Source: Sorghum bicolor (lineage: Eukaryota > Streptophyta > Magnoliopsida > Poales > Poaceae). Taken from it: DNA of 64,000 nt. Within the stretch, counting starts at the first letter, position 1, and every line of letters starts with the position of its first letter. The notes under the pieces were generated by a model. The model was not told where the DNA came from, searched no databases, and saw only the letters and a list, made by a program, of their open reading frames with translations. A program made the translations under genes and the position numbers. Shown one piece after another: positions 11,006-21,404 of this stretch. The stretch covers positions 12,113,894-12,177,893 of the forward strand of contig NC_012873.2 in assembly GCF_000003195.3 (NCBI RefSeq). The letters are read 5' to 3'.

Positions 11006-12521
11006 TGTTGACGGTCCTTAAGTACTAAAATTAATAATCAAATAAACATGAAAAAGGATCAATATGCAACAAACATCTAGAATTAGGGTTTTATGTGACA
11101 GAATTCCACGAGCTTTGGTGTTTATCTATTTCTGCAGGGGGTTATCAGAGAATATGGAGAGAAGGCCCACATTTCATGTTTACAACGAGATAATTACGTG
11201 CCGCGCAATTTTCCTCAATCTAGAAGAATCCAGAAGCCACGGGAACGAACGAGAAGGGAATCGGGCTCGGGGGCAGGCGCCCGCCCACCCCCCTTGGGCG
11301 CCCGCCCAGGCCAGGAGTCCAATCAGGACTCTGCTTTGGGGCTAAACTCCACCGACCTAAAGGATCAATCTAAACCATACAATCTATGTCGGTTTGATCC
11401 AATGGCTCACGTTCACTTGAGGGGACTATAAAACCAGACCCCCTGGCCCCTGGAGGAGAGAGGAGAAGAGAAGAAATCATTATTCAGAGGTAGCCATCAA
11501 AGTTAGGGTTTAGAGCTTCTCTCCCACAGAGAATTAGAATTAGCTACTCCCTAATCCTTCATGTTTAGAGGTTTAATTAGATAGCAATTAGAGAAGTAGA
11601 GCACTACGCTCTGGATTCGGATCTTCGATAATAAATATTGGTATTATTCATATCTTTCTCTAATTCTATTGTTCTAATTGCATTATGTCTCTAATTATTA
11701 TGTTCTTAGTTTGCTCTAGTTCTATATTTGATATAGTTATGATTGATAATGAGTTTATGTATAAGTTTGCAAAGCGCTTAGCTCTTGACGCGAGGGAGTT
11801 AGGTGATAGATCACATGTGAGCGTGGTGCTTAGATGTTATTTATCTGCAAATGTATCCTATTGGCCGGGTTGTGTGGTAGTTCGCGATAGTGACAGCTTC
11901 GTTGATTCTTATATAGTCCACCCTCCGTTGATAGGACAGGCAGAACCGGTATTGTGGAGTAAGTCGTGCGATGCTCTGATTTACTTTGACAATGTTCCTT
12001 ATACATGAATGAAGAGTCTTTTATGCTATACATGATCTTGTAGATAACTAGAGTAGATTATGACTTAGTAGTTAGTAGATAACTTAGAATCCATTCTCTA
12101 GCTAATCCGACATCACCTACATATATGAGGAGTAGTCTATTTTCTAATCGCTGTGTTATTTATCCCTTGAACTTATAATTCATTATCATTATCTTTATGG
12201 TTTACCCCCTGCCATAGTAAGTGACTGTGTGACGAGTTTCTCATTAGTAATCATGTTCTTGCAAGTTTATCTCTAGTCTATGCCTTGATAGATTTTTGCC
12301 CTTAATTTAATCTCCTTAGATCCCTTGAGCAAAATTATAAATAACGATACCTGGAATACTTATCCTCGTGAAATGCTACAATGAGGTGTTTTATCTGTGC
12401 GCTTGCGGATAGAATAGATTATTTTCTAGAGAGCCTTTACATTTATAAATACCTTTGTACACTCTGGCACCATGCTGGGGATGACAACCTAGTATTTAAG
12501 TGGTGTTAGCTAGTGTCAACA
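11006..12521 (+). repeat. 5' LTR of element A
   Basis: It contains a doublet of the GC-rich motif GGCGCCCGCCC (about 11277-11286 and 11297-11307), a TATAAAA box at 11427-11433, TCTGTGCGCTTGCGGA at 12394-12409, and a degenerate primer-site-like sequence TGGCACCATGCTGGGGA at 12465-12481. A 107-codon open frame (11685-12008) is present unchanged in the 3' LTR. I read that as a consequence of sequence identity there, not as a proven gene. Confidence 0.9.
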
Positions 12522-12529
12522 AGTATTTC

Positions 12530-12547
12530 TGGCGCCGTTGCCGGGGA
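12530..12547 (+). other. primer binding site of element A (tRNA-Asp type)
   Basis: The sequence is tggcgccgttgccgggga, eight bases after the LTR end. The same 18-mer with the same spacing follows the O LTR at 9264-9281. It matches the primer site used by plant Athila/Tat-type elements, where a tRNA-Asp 3' end primes minus-strand DNA synthesis. Confidence 0.85.
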
Positions 12548-12831
12548 AACAAAAGGGTAATTTATAGGAACGGTAAGGAAAGTCAGAAAATCAGTCAAGG
12601 TTATTCATATAAAATATTAGACTAGACTATAGAGAAATAATTGCATAAAACAGCTACTAAGTGAGAAATCATAACAAGGCACCTCTGCTTTGGCAGGTTC
12701 ACCCTGTTGTTTTTCTATGTTTATATTTTTATACAGGGTATATCAGGATTGTCTTTGGGTACATTCAACTCTTCATCATCAGAACCAAAGCAATCAAGAG
12801 AAGAAGAAGCTAGCTACCAATTGCTGAAGCT

Positions 12832-14777
12832 ATGGCACAAAAGACCCTACAAGAATTCTCTGCTCCGAGCCTTGAGAACATTCCAACTGGTCCAAGATTT
12901 GCAGTAGAAGGAGTACCCGAGTTTGAGCTCAAGTCAAGCCTCATCAATTTGGTGCAAGCTAAACAATTCAGTGGAAAGGCACATGAAGATGCTAGTGCAC
13001 ACTTGCAGAATTTCTTAGAGATTGGAAGCACAATCCACATCAACGGAGTTGACAAAGACGTCATACTGCTTCGCCTTTTTCCATTCTCATTAGAAGGAAA
13101 AGTGAGGAAGTGGTTCTACACTCATCAAGATAACATCAACAACTGGACGAACTTGTCAGATGCCTTTCTATCGAAGTTTTTCCCTATAGGCAAAACAACT
13201 GCCTTAAGAGGAAATATTTTCAACAACAGAAGACAGAAGCCATTTCAGAAGCATGGGAGCGTTTTCAAGGATACATTTCAGATTGTCCTCACCATAGAAT
13301 GGCCACATGGTTACTTATGCAGACCTTCTACCACGGATTAACCTAGAAGGCTCGTGAGTGTCTAGATGCATCTGCTAAAGGATCATTCTTGGAGCTTACA
13401 ATTGGAAAAGCAGAAATACTTTTGGATAAGATAGCAGAAAATCAAAGCTGGTTCCAAGATAAAGTTCAACAATGTCATCAAACTGAAGAAATACCAGAAG
13501 AAGTAAATGCATTATCAACTAAGATGGAAAATTTGCTCCATTGGATTGACCAGAGGACCAAGTTCAAAGAAGATCAAAGGGCCATCGAGACAGCATACAA
13601 ATATCAACCAACCTCGAGTCAACCCAATAGCAAAGGTATGAATTCAGGTAATACTTTCAAGCAACTTTCATTAAAAGAGATAATTGCTCAACAAACCAAA
13701 ATTAATGATGAAGTTAAACAAAGGCTAGATACAAATGAATCATCTCTAAAAGATATACACAATAAAATGGATTTTCTACTAACTGCCTTTGATGAGCAAA
13801 ATACTCTTAATAAAAGGGTAGAGCTTAAATTAATAAAGATAGCTGCTGCACTGCCTGTTGCTACTAACATTGAGCAGGTAAAGAATATAACTACTAGAGG
13901 AGGAAAAGCCACCAGAGATCCCCCATACCCAGAAGAGAAACAAAGAACATCAGCACCAGTGCAACCAGCAGTGATAGAAGAAGAAAGCCCAATTGAAGCA
14001 GAAGATCTGCTCCAACCACCAAGAACTAGAGAAATGAGGAAATATTTTTACGACACCAACTATTTGCCATTTCCCAGAAGAAACAGAGGACTGCAGTCGG
14101 ATGAGCTGTTTGGTAAGTTTGTAGAGGTCATTCAGAAATTATATGTCAACATACCTCTGCTGGATGCCATACAGGTACCTACATATGCGAAGTACATCAG
14201 AGATATTCTTAACAAGAAGAGGCCACTGCCCACCACTGAGGTTATCAAGCTGACAGAAGAATGTAGTGCGGCCATCCTCAATATACCACCAAGGAAGAAG
14301 GAAGATCCAGGATGTCCCACTATTGATTGCTCGATCGGAAACCAACACTTCAACAATGCACTTTGTGATCTCGGAGCAAGTGTCAGTGTGATGCCAGCAT
14401 CAGTCTACAAAAAGCTTGAGCATGCGACCCTAGAACCAACATCAATGTGCCTACAACTAGCGGATCAATCGGTTCGACACCCGCTGGGCATCGCCGAGAA
14501 CATTCCAGTCAAGATCAGAGATTTCCTTGTGCCAGTAGACTTCGTGGTACTGGACATGAGTCCTGACTCAAAAGTGTCCATCATCCTTGGAAGGCCATTT
14601 CTGAGCACTGCCAATGCCCACATTGATGTCAGGAAAGGAGAAATCAAGTTCAACATAAACGGACAAGAAGAACACTTCACATTCAAACCCAGACCAGAGA
14701 GAGATTCTACAGTGAAGGAAGTTCATGAAGAACCACTGGAGACACCATCTCCGGAGGAAGGTAATTCAGAAGATTAA
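12832..14777 (+). pseudogene. gag: element A gag-protease, frameshifted
   Basis: Two frames together cover a gag-protease. The first (12832-13341) carries the capsid landmarks LRLFPFSLEGKVRKWFY and FFPIGKTTALRG. It then shifts frame near 13220, so its last 40 or so residues are not gag. The second (13389-14777) resumes gag and continues into an aspartic protease, with DLGAS at its residues 327-331 and a downstream ILGRPFLS flap/core motif. The frame ends with an ordinary stop after an acidic tail, with no fusion to reverse transcriptase. No CCHC knuckle is visible, unlike in O. The protease form is typical of the Athila group. The shift makes the full product unlikely from this copy. Confidence 0.85.
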
Positions 14778-15289
14778 AAGATTTAAAGGTCCAGCTTGGG
14801 GGACCTAAAAATCCCAAACCCTCACCGGGAGGTAAATCGGTATTTATCCGCATTATTAATTTCTCATATTTAAATTCTTGCATAATTAAATCTTGCATTA
14901 GTCATATTTATAGCATTATTATAATAATAAAAAGCCTCATATAAATAATATTTATGATGTGTAACAACCTATATTTATTAATTATTGTGGAGGCACAAAA
15001 ATATTTTCCATTATCATTTTAATTAAGTTTCAATTCTCATAGATTTTCCTGCATTATATTTAATAATAGTAACCTTCTAGAAGCATGACCCACACTCCTT
15101 GGGTCCCACATGTCATACACCACACCTCACATACATCCCATCACATAATTTCATCCACCAATATGTTTCCACTCACCAGACATCTTTCCACCGTCCAACC
15201 ACCACCACACAACATTATTCTGCGTGAGATCAAAGCAAGTGGAGGAGGCACACCTAGGATGGACACCAGGAGTGGGTGCACGCCCACCT
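14778..15289 (+). other. non-coding stretch of element A after protease
   Basis: It begins with a CAGCTTGGGGGA stretch (about 14794), matching the core of the polypurine tract found before the 3' LTR. It then becomes AT-rich without open frames. In an autonomous relative the reverse transcriptase, RNase H and integrase coding region would follow protease here. I see no remnant of it. Confidence 0.6.
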
Positions 15290-15335
15290 ACTAAGGGCGC
15301 CCGCCCTGCTCCCTCTTCCTCCTATAAATAGCCAC
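15290..15335 (+). promoter_or_regulatory. internal promoter-like region of element A
   Basis: The 12-mer GGGCGCCCGCCC (15295-15306) is identical to the GC-rich motif of the A LTR. It is followed 17 bp later by a consensus TATA box, TATAAATA (15323-15330), and a purine-rich leader. About 325 bp downstream is a plausible splice acceptor (TTTACAG, ending 15658) directly in front of the ATG of the extra ORF. The combination suggests that the extra ORF is, or was, expressed from its own internal promoter. This is inference from motif order only. Confidence 0.45.
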
Positions 15336-15659
15336 CTTCTACCTCCATCCTCTCCACACAAGCACTCCAGAAAACCACACAAGTATCAGTTTCCAGAAAG
15401 AGCTCTTGTAGTGAAGAGAGAAGAGAGTAGAGAGAAAGAGAAGAGTGGGAAAGAAGTTGATAGAGAGTGAGTATCACCTAGCAAGTAGTGATCCCGCTGT
15501 CTAAGCGGAAGTAAAAGTTGTTTAGGGGGAGGTTCTGCCAAAATAGAAACTTATCTTGAACGACTAACCCTAGGACTACTGACATTCCGGACAGCTGACC
15601 ACTAACATTTTCTCTCACAGCTTCCACTAGTTGTGTTTTTGCCAACTTTTGTTTACAGG

Positions 15660-16737
15660 ATGTTTAAGAAGGTGAAGAATGTAGGGAAGGCTCTCAAGAA
15701 CATTGGTATAAGGAGTTCATCCCGACACTCCTCACAGCCATCAGAGATGAGCATCGACCCGACGCCCACACAAGCTCCGTCATCTTCATCACGTCAGCAT
15801 GTCAAGGTCCTTCTCAAGGTAGGAGACCTTGGACTGAAGACCCGAAGAGAGAAAGAAGTTTATCAGCAATTGAAGAACAAAGATTTTATTCACACCCCTA
15901 CTCTTGATCCAATCTTACTACAAGAAACAGGTATGGACACTGAATTTGACTTAATTTTCTAGATGTTAGGTTGGATAAATTTTTGGAACATAACTGAGCT
16001 GGGTTCTCGTCTTCTCACCCTCGAATTTCTTTGCACCTTACAATACTATGAGGGGGGAATTGTTTTTCGGATGTTCAAACAAGAGATTATGTTGTCTTGG
16101 AGAGAGCTGAGCGACCATCTTGGTTTCTCTTCAAGATGCATCCTAAACATTGACTCCGACCTACCCAATTTTGAGAGACACCAGTTTTGGAGAGAAATAT
16201 CTAGAGATAATTTTTATAGTCAAGCCCGAACCAGTGACATGGAACACCCCACTCTTAGGATGTTCCAAAATGGCTTGGGTACAATCTTTTCTATCGTGAT
16301 GATATTAGGAAAGTAAGAGTAGGAGATTTACAACTTTTATATGCTGCTATTAATAAAGTACCTACTTCACCTGTTACACTTTTAATTTCTCATTGGCTTA
16401 GTGTACCAGTCTACAGGGACCAGTAGGATGCACTTCACTTATCACTCGTCTAGCCTTTAATCTTCGCTTACTAGAAAACTCATCGTTGGATTTCATAGAG
16501 GAGTTAAGAATTTATCATGGCTATGACACATTTAGACAGGCTCGGATGTTAAAGAAAGAGAGGAACATAATGTATATGCTATATGATGATAAAGGCAAGA
16601 TTCGGTTACCTAACCCGAACCTTGGCCTCTACGTTGTTCAAAATCTTTTGATTGAGATTGCAGCAACACCAGTGAACCAGAGAGCTCCACAGCGAGTGGC
16701 ATCTGAAAGGATGACCACCCATCGAGAACGCACCTAG
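15660..16737 (+). pseudogene. Athila ORF-1-like protein of element A, broken
   Basis: This starts at the ATG just after the acceptor-like TTTACAG; an alternative upstream ATG lies at 15633. The frame runs to a TAG at 15960, continues in the same frame to 16316, then shifts. The shifted frame near 16290-16410 still reads like the family, and a last piece lies at 16486-16737. Landmarks are LLTLEFLCTL, FRMFKQEIMLSWRELSDHLG and ISHWL. They resemble the plant-specific ATHILA ORF-1 family (Pfam ATHILA) found in Athila elements and related repeats, whose function is unknown. The start is basic and serine-rich. A short region near 17040-17215 may encode a coiled-coil tail in yet another frame. One stop and at least one frameshift make it inactive here. 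Confidence 0.6.
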
Positions 16738-18735
16738 TATGGAGCTGATCCTGGACCAGAAGAAGCAGCGCACCTGCATTATTGCGATTAGAACCCCCGA
16801 GTCCTTCGAGACCCATGGGTTCGACATGCGCAACCACAAGAGCCAACAGAGGAGACATGGCCGGAGAGCCAAGATCACCAGTGGACAAACCCTCCTTTTC
16901 GTACGGGCAGGTACTCCACTGATCCATATGGAGCTTCAGGATCCAGACCTCCGCCCCAATTTGATGCAGGACGATACTCCGACGCCTCCTACGCTTTCAC
17001 GAATGGCTACTATCAAGAGGCCGGTGCTTTCTTCACTCGTACCGACAATACCCTCCTCGACATCCAGAACACGCAAGCAGAACATGGACGACTCCTGGAA
17101 GAGCAACAAAAATGAAACCAGGACCATGCCGCTGCAGTAGAAGAGCTGAGACAAGATACAACAACAATGAACGAAAACATCACAACCATGATGCGGTTCT
17201 GGAACATCGGGTAAGACCGACAGCAACATCCAGCTTGGGGGAGTTCCTCCCCAATTTATCAAGTAAGTTTTTATTTGCACTTCTTATTTATTCTTTTCTA
17301 TTTTAGTATTTTATCTTAAGAAAAAAAATTAGAAAACCCAATAAATATTTTCTTGCTTTAATTTACTGCATTTTATAAACATGAAAACAAAATAAAAAGA
17401 GTGTGTAGATAAGTGTGCTTTATTTATCTGCTAAGTCTTAATCTCTAGAAAAATAAAAAGACCAAAAAAATGCATGATGGAAATGATGAACAGTTGCTCT
17501 GTTTGCTTACTTATAAGTATCTAGCTTTTATATTAGAGTTCTTCCAGGAATTATTAAAACTGAAATTACTATCTTTGGGAAGCATAAAACTAAAGTCTAG
17601 GTAGGAGAAAGGCATGATATAAAGTTTGAGCTGTTGTTTATCTTGTTCCTACTACACTAAGTTCTGGAGATTTATTTTGAAAACTTGCAAATCACATGAT
17701 GAGTTTCTAGCATTACAAACTACCTACCACAGCCATACTTGCTATAACATCTTTTACTATATTTACATTGAGTTTGATCGAGCTGTGTAGACCCTTAGGA
17801 GCTTTTCATGTGGTTAAATTAAGATATTCACTTGCACACATCTACTACACCATCCATCACCACTCATTAAAATTGCTAAAAATATTATCACTCACTGTCC
17901 CAAGTATTGTTATTCTCTCTCTAAAAAGATTTAATGCAGAAGAGGCATGGGTTATGCAAAAATATGCGAGGAAATAAAAAGGGGCAAGTGCCCGGAACCT
18001 CAGAAAAAAAAGAGTGAGACGAGAGGTAAAAATGGACAAGTGTCCGGAGTAGAATTAGGGGTACAAAGATACCCACTTGAGCGGAAAAAATGGACAAGTG
18101 TCCGACAGTAGAATTAGGGGTGTCTACTACCCACCTGAAAAAAAAAGAGATAGCCCATGTTCTCCCAAAGCAAAGATCAAAGAAGAGGAGAAATAGCAAT
18201 ATGAGGAGCAATGAGAACTAAGTTTTATTATCGCTTATATATCTTCACCATCACTATCATTTACTCCACCACACATGCACATCTTGATTTAATAATATGC
18301 TGAGTTCCTTTGGATCCATGGCTCGATTAGAAAACATATGTATGAGCTGTTTTTCACTCCTATGAGCTCCACTTAAATATTCCATTAGCTATAGGTAAGT
18401 GATATTTTGGTAAGGATCCACAAATACCACATATAGAGAGATTTGAGAGAATCATTACTAGGAACTCTGAGTTTTATTTTAAAACTTATGAAAAACTCTG
18501 GAAGAAAGGTGAAGTATAGACAGGAGGAATAGTGCTTGACTTAACTATTTTGTCTTTCAATTACTTAAGACTTAAGTGCAGGTTCTAAAACTCCATAACA
18601 CTTCACTCTAATCTGGAAGAATTTTTATGTAAAAGTATGTGTGCCTGTTAGGAAAGAAAACATCGAAGCAACTCCTGATCCGTCTGAGTTTAGCTGTTTG
18701 CTCAGGGACGAGCAAAGGGTAAGCTTGGGGGAGTT
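16738..18735 (+). other. 3' non-coding region of element A with polypurine tract
   Basis: About 2 kb lack good frames. A polypurine-like CAGCTTGGGGGAG occurs at about 17228. The stretch AAATGGACAAGTGTCCG is repeated within 18020-18110. The functional polypurine tract AAGCTTGGGGGAG (18721-18733) abuts the 3' LTR. Element B shows the same order of landmarks in 21680-23406, so this region is conserved across the families although it does not code. Confidence 0.6.
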
Positions 18736-20250
18736 TGTTGACGGTCCTTAAGTACTAAAATTAATAATCAAATAAACATGAAAAAGGATCAATATGAAAC
18801 AAACATCTAGAATTAGGGTTTTATCTGACAGAATTCCACGAGCTTTGGTGTTTATCTATTTCTGCAGGGGGTTATCAGAGAATATGGAGAGAAGGCCCAC
18901 ATGTCATGTTTACAACAAGATAATTACGTGCCGCGCAATTTTCCTCAATCTAGAAGAATCCAGAAGCCACGGGAACAAAGAAGGGAATCGGGCTCGAGGG
19001 CAGGGCGCCCGCCCACCCCCCTTGGGCGCCCGCCCAGGCCAGGAGTCCAATCAGGACTCTCCTTCGGGGCTAAACTCCACCGACCTAAAGGATCAATCTA
19101 AATCATACAATCTATGTCGGTTTGATCCAATGGCTCACGTTCACTTGAGGGGACTATAAAACCAGACCTCCTGGCCCCTGGAGGAGAGAGAGGAGAAGAG
19201 AAGAAATCATTATTCAGAGGTAGCCATCAAAGTTAGGGTTTAGAGCTTCTCTCCCACAGAGAATTAGAATTAGCTACTCCCTAATCCTTCAAGTTTAGAG
19301 GTTTGATTAGATAGCAATTAGAGAAGTAGAGCACTACGCTCTGGATTCGGATCTTCGGTAATAAAGATTGGTATTATTTATATCTTTCTCTAATTCTATT
19401 GTTCTAATTGCATTATGTCTCTAATTATTATGTTCTTAGTTTGCTCTAGTTCTATATTTGATATAGTTATGATTGATAATGAGTTTATGTATAAGTTTGC
19501 AAAGCGCTTAGCTCTTGACGCGAGGGAGTTAGGTGATAGATCACATGTGAGCGTGGTGCTTAGATGTTATTTATCTGCAAATGTATCCTATTGGCCGGGT
19601 TGTGTGGTAGTTCGCGATAGTGACAGCTTCGTTGATTCTTATATAGTCCACCCTCCGTTGATAGGACAGGCAGAACCGGTATTGTGGAGTAAGTCGTGCG
19701 ATGCTCTGATTTACTTTGACAATGTTCCTTATACATGAATGAAGAGTCTTTTATGCTATACATGATCTTGTAGATAACTAGAGTAGATTATGACTTAGTA
19801 GTTAGTAGATAACTTAGAATCTATTCTCTAGCTAATCTGACATCACCTACATATATGAGGAGTAGTCTATTTTCTAATCGCTGTGTTATTTATCCCTTGA
19901 ACTTATAATTCATTATCATTATCTTTATGGTTTACCCCTACCATAGTAAGTGACTGTGTGACGAGTTTCTCATTAGTAATCATGTTCTTGCAAGTTTATC
20001 TCTAGTCTATGCCTTGATAGATTTTTGCCCTTAATTTAATCTCCTTAGATCCCTTGAGCAAAATTATAAATAACGATACCTGGAATACTTATCCTGGTGA
20101 AATGCTACAATGAGGTGTTTTATCTGTGCGCTTGTGGATAGAATAGATTATTTTCTAGAGAGCCTTTACATTTATAAATACCTTTGTACACTCTGGCACC
20201 ATGCTGGGGATGACAACCTAGTATTTAAGTGGTGTTAGCTTGTGTCAACA
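18736..20250 (+). repeat. 3' LTR of element A
   Basis: It is nearly identical to 11006-12521. By eye, about 16 substitutions and small indels fall in the first 640 bp, none in the next 440 bp, and about 6 in the rest. GGGCGCCCGCCC occurs at 19003-19014 and 19024-19035. The end GTCAACA is at 20250, followed by the resumed dispersed repeat. Confidence 0.9.
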
Positions 20251-20455
20251 TTGTCTAGGCTCATAAGGTTCCTATGTCAATGAAAAAATGACCAAGAGAG
20301 AGTACCCAAGTCGGCAAACATGTATTTATAAGTGTCCCCAACAAATAGAGCTGTTGGCTCTCTCACTACAGTGAAAACAGGGGCATCAAACGCAGCCTAA
20401 CGTCCAACACTGCTCTGACAGTAGCTATCGAATGCTGCCATGTGTCCTCAGGCCT
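20251..20455. repeat. dispersed grass repeat, right part after the O/A insertion
   Basis: This piece aligns with about 27180-27400 of the complete copy. The AAGTCGGC...ATTTATAAG stretch is followed by the GTTGGC..CTCTCACT..GTGAAA..GGGGCA stretch and a decayed ACCGGACGC-type motif. It therefore continues the repeat broken at 7670, with roughly 50 bp missing at the join. It ends where LTR B begins. Confidence 0.5.
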
Positions 20456-21356
20456 GTCAGTGCTTCTTCGTGGTTGTATTCTTCGGGATTCGGCTCCCTC
20501 GCCTAGAACCGCGTTCTTAGGTACTTTTTTATTTACACTTCTGATTCAAGTAAGCAACTTGTTTGTATTTGTTCTTTGGTTTGCAACTCATATTATGTTG
20601 AGTACTACGATTTGGGTAGCTCCTAGGTCGGAGTAGTGATTCATAGCGTAGACATGGTGTCTGGGCTATGGTTGCTTGTGAATGTCCCCTGATCAGCCGG
20701 ACAGTGGTAGTTCGCGTAGGTGACTTTATAGCTGCGTTGATTCCTCTGTAGTCCACTTCCCGTTTGTAGGATTGATAGGCTTATAGGGGTCTGGTAGGGG
20801 GTTACTCTAGTTCTCCTATTTGGGTTACTTGTCCGATAAAACGATACTATACAAAGTTTACCGATTATTGGAACAAGAGTACATTAGTATTTTCTCATCC
20901 TCAATAGTTTCTAGATTGTTTGTGCCCCTTTTAGATTAAGAAATTATAGGCTAAGTCATAAATCACCTACCGTTCCTTTAGGTTCGATATTAAAACTGAA
21001 TTAATCTTGGTGAAGTGTTGATCAATATATATCTGTGCGCTTGCAGATAATCTGATTATAATCATTATTAGGGTGCAGTTAATTTATACCAACACTTGTC
21101 TACATTAATAATTTCACTTTAATAATTTCATCTGCATAAATATAAAAAATAAAATAAAATAAATCTTTATGGCTTCATTTACTACATCATAAAATATTAA
21201 AAGCTCCACATAAATAAACTTATGGTAACCCTGTAGGAATATTTACTGTGGTGACATAAATAACAATAATAATAGCTTCTGTATTTACTTTCTTGCATTA
21301 TGAAAATCCTAAGCCCCATAAGAATAAATATTCTCTGTGGAGGCACAAAAATACAG

Positions 21357-21357
<1 letters not shown>

Positions 21358-21402
<45 letters not shown>
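21358..21402. repeat. (AT)n microsatellite
   Basis: This is about 45 bp of uninterrupted alternating TA within the interior of element B. The frames read through it are artefacts. Confidence 0.95.

Positions 21403-21404
<2 letters not shown>

Larger units (their letters stand above)
11006..20250 (+). mobile_element. element A: non-autonomous Athila-like LTR retrotransposon
   Basis: The LTRs are 11006-12521 (1516 bp) and 18736-20250 (1515 bp), both TGTTGAC...GTCAACA. The primer binding site for tRNA-Asp is 12530-12547, and the polypurine tract (AAGCTTGGGGGAG) directly precedes the 3' LTR. The 6.2-kb interior has gag-protease (12832-14777), a promoter-like region (about 15290-15335), an extra Athila-type ORF (15660-16737, broken) and about 2 kb of non-coding DNA. 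No reverse transcriptase, RNase H or integrase is present, so movement would need another element's enzymes. By eye the LTRs differ at about two dozen sites, which suggests a fairly young age. Flanking pentamers are TTGGC and TTGTC: similar but not identical, and set in different host sequence. Confidence 0.88.

Noticed and set aside
11685..12008. 107-codon frame present in both A LTRs
   Set aside because: No known domain. Related old LTRs keep the DNA similarity but not an equivalent clean frame, so RNA-level or conversion effects explain it better than a protein.
11006..20250. Element A as a complete autonomous retrotransposon
   Set aside because: No reverse transcriptase, RNase H or integrase is recognisable between the LTRs, and gag and the extra ORF are frameshifted.
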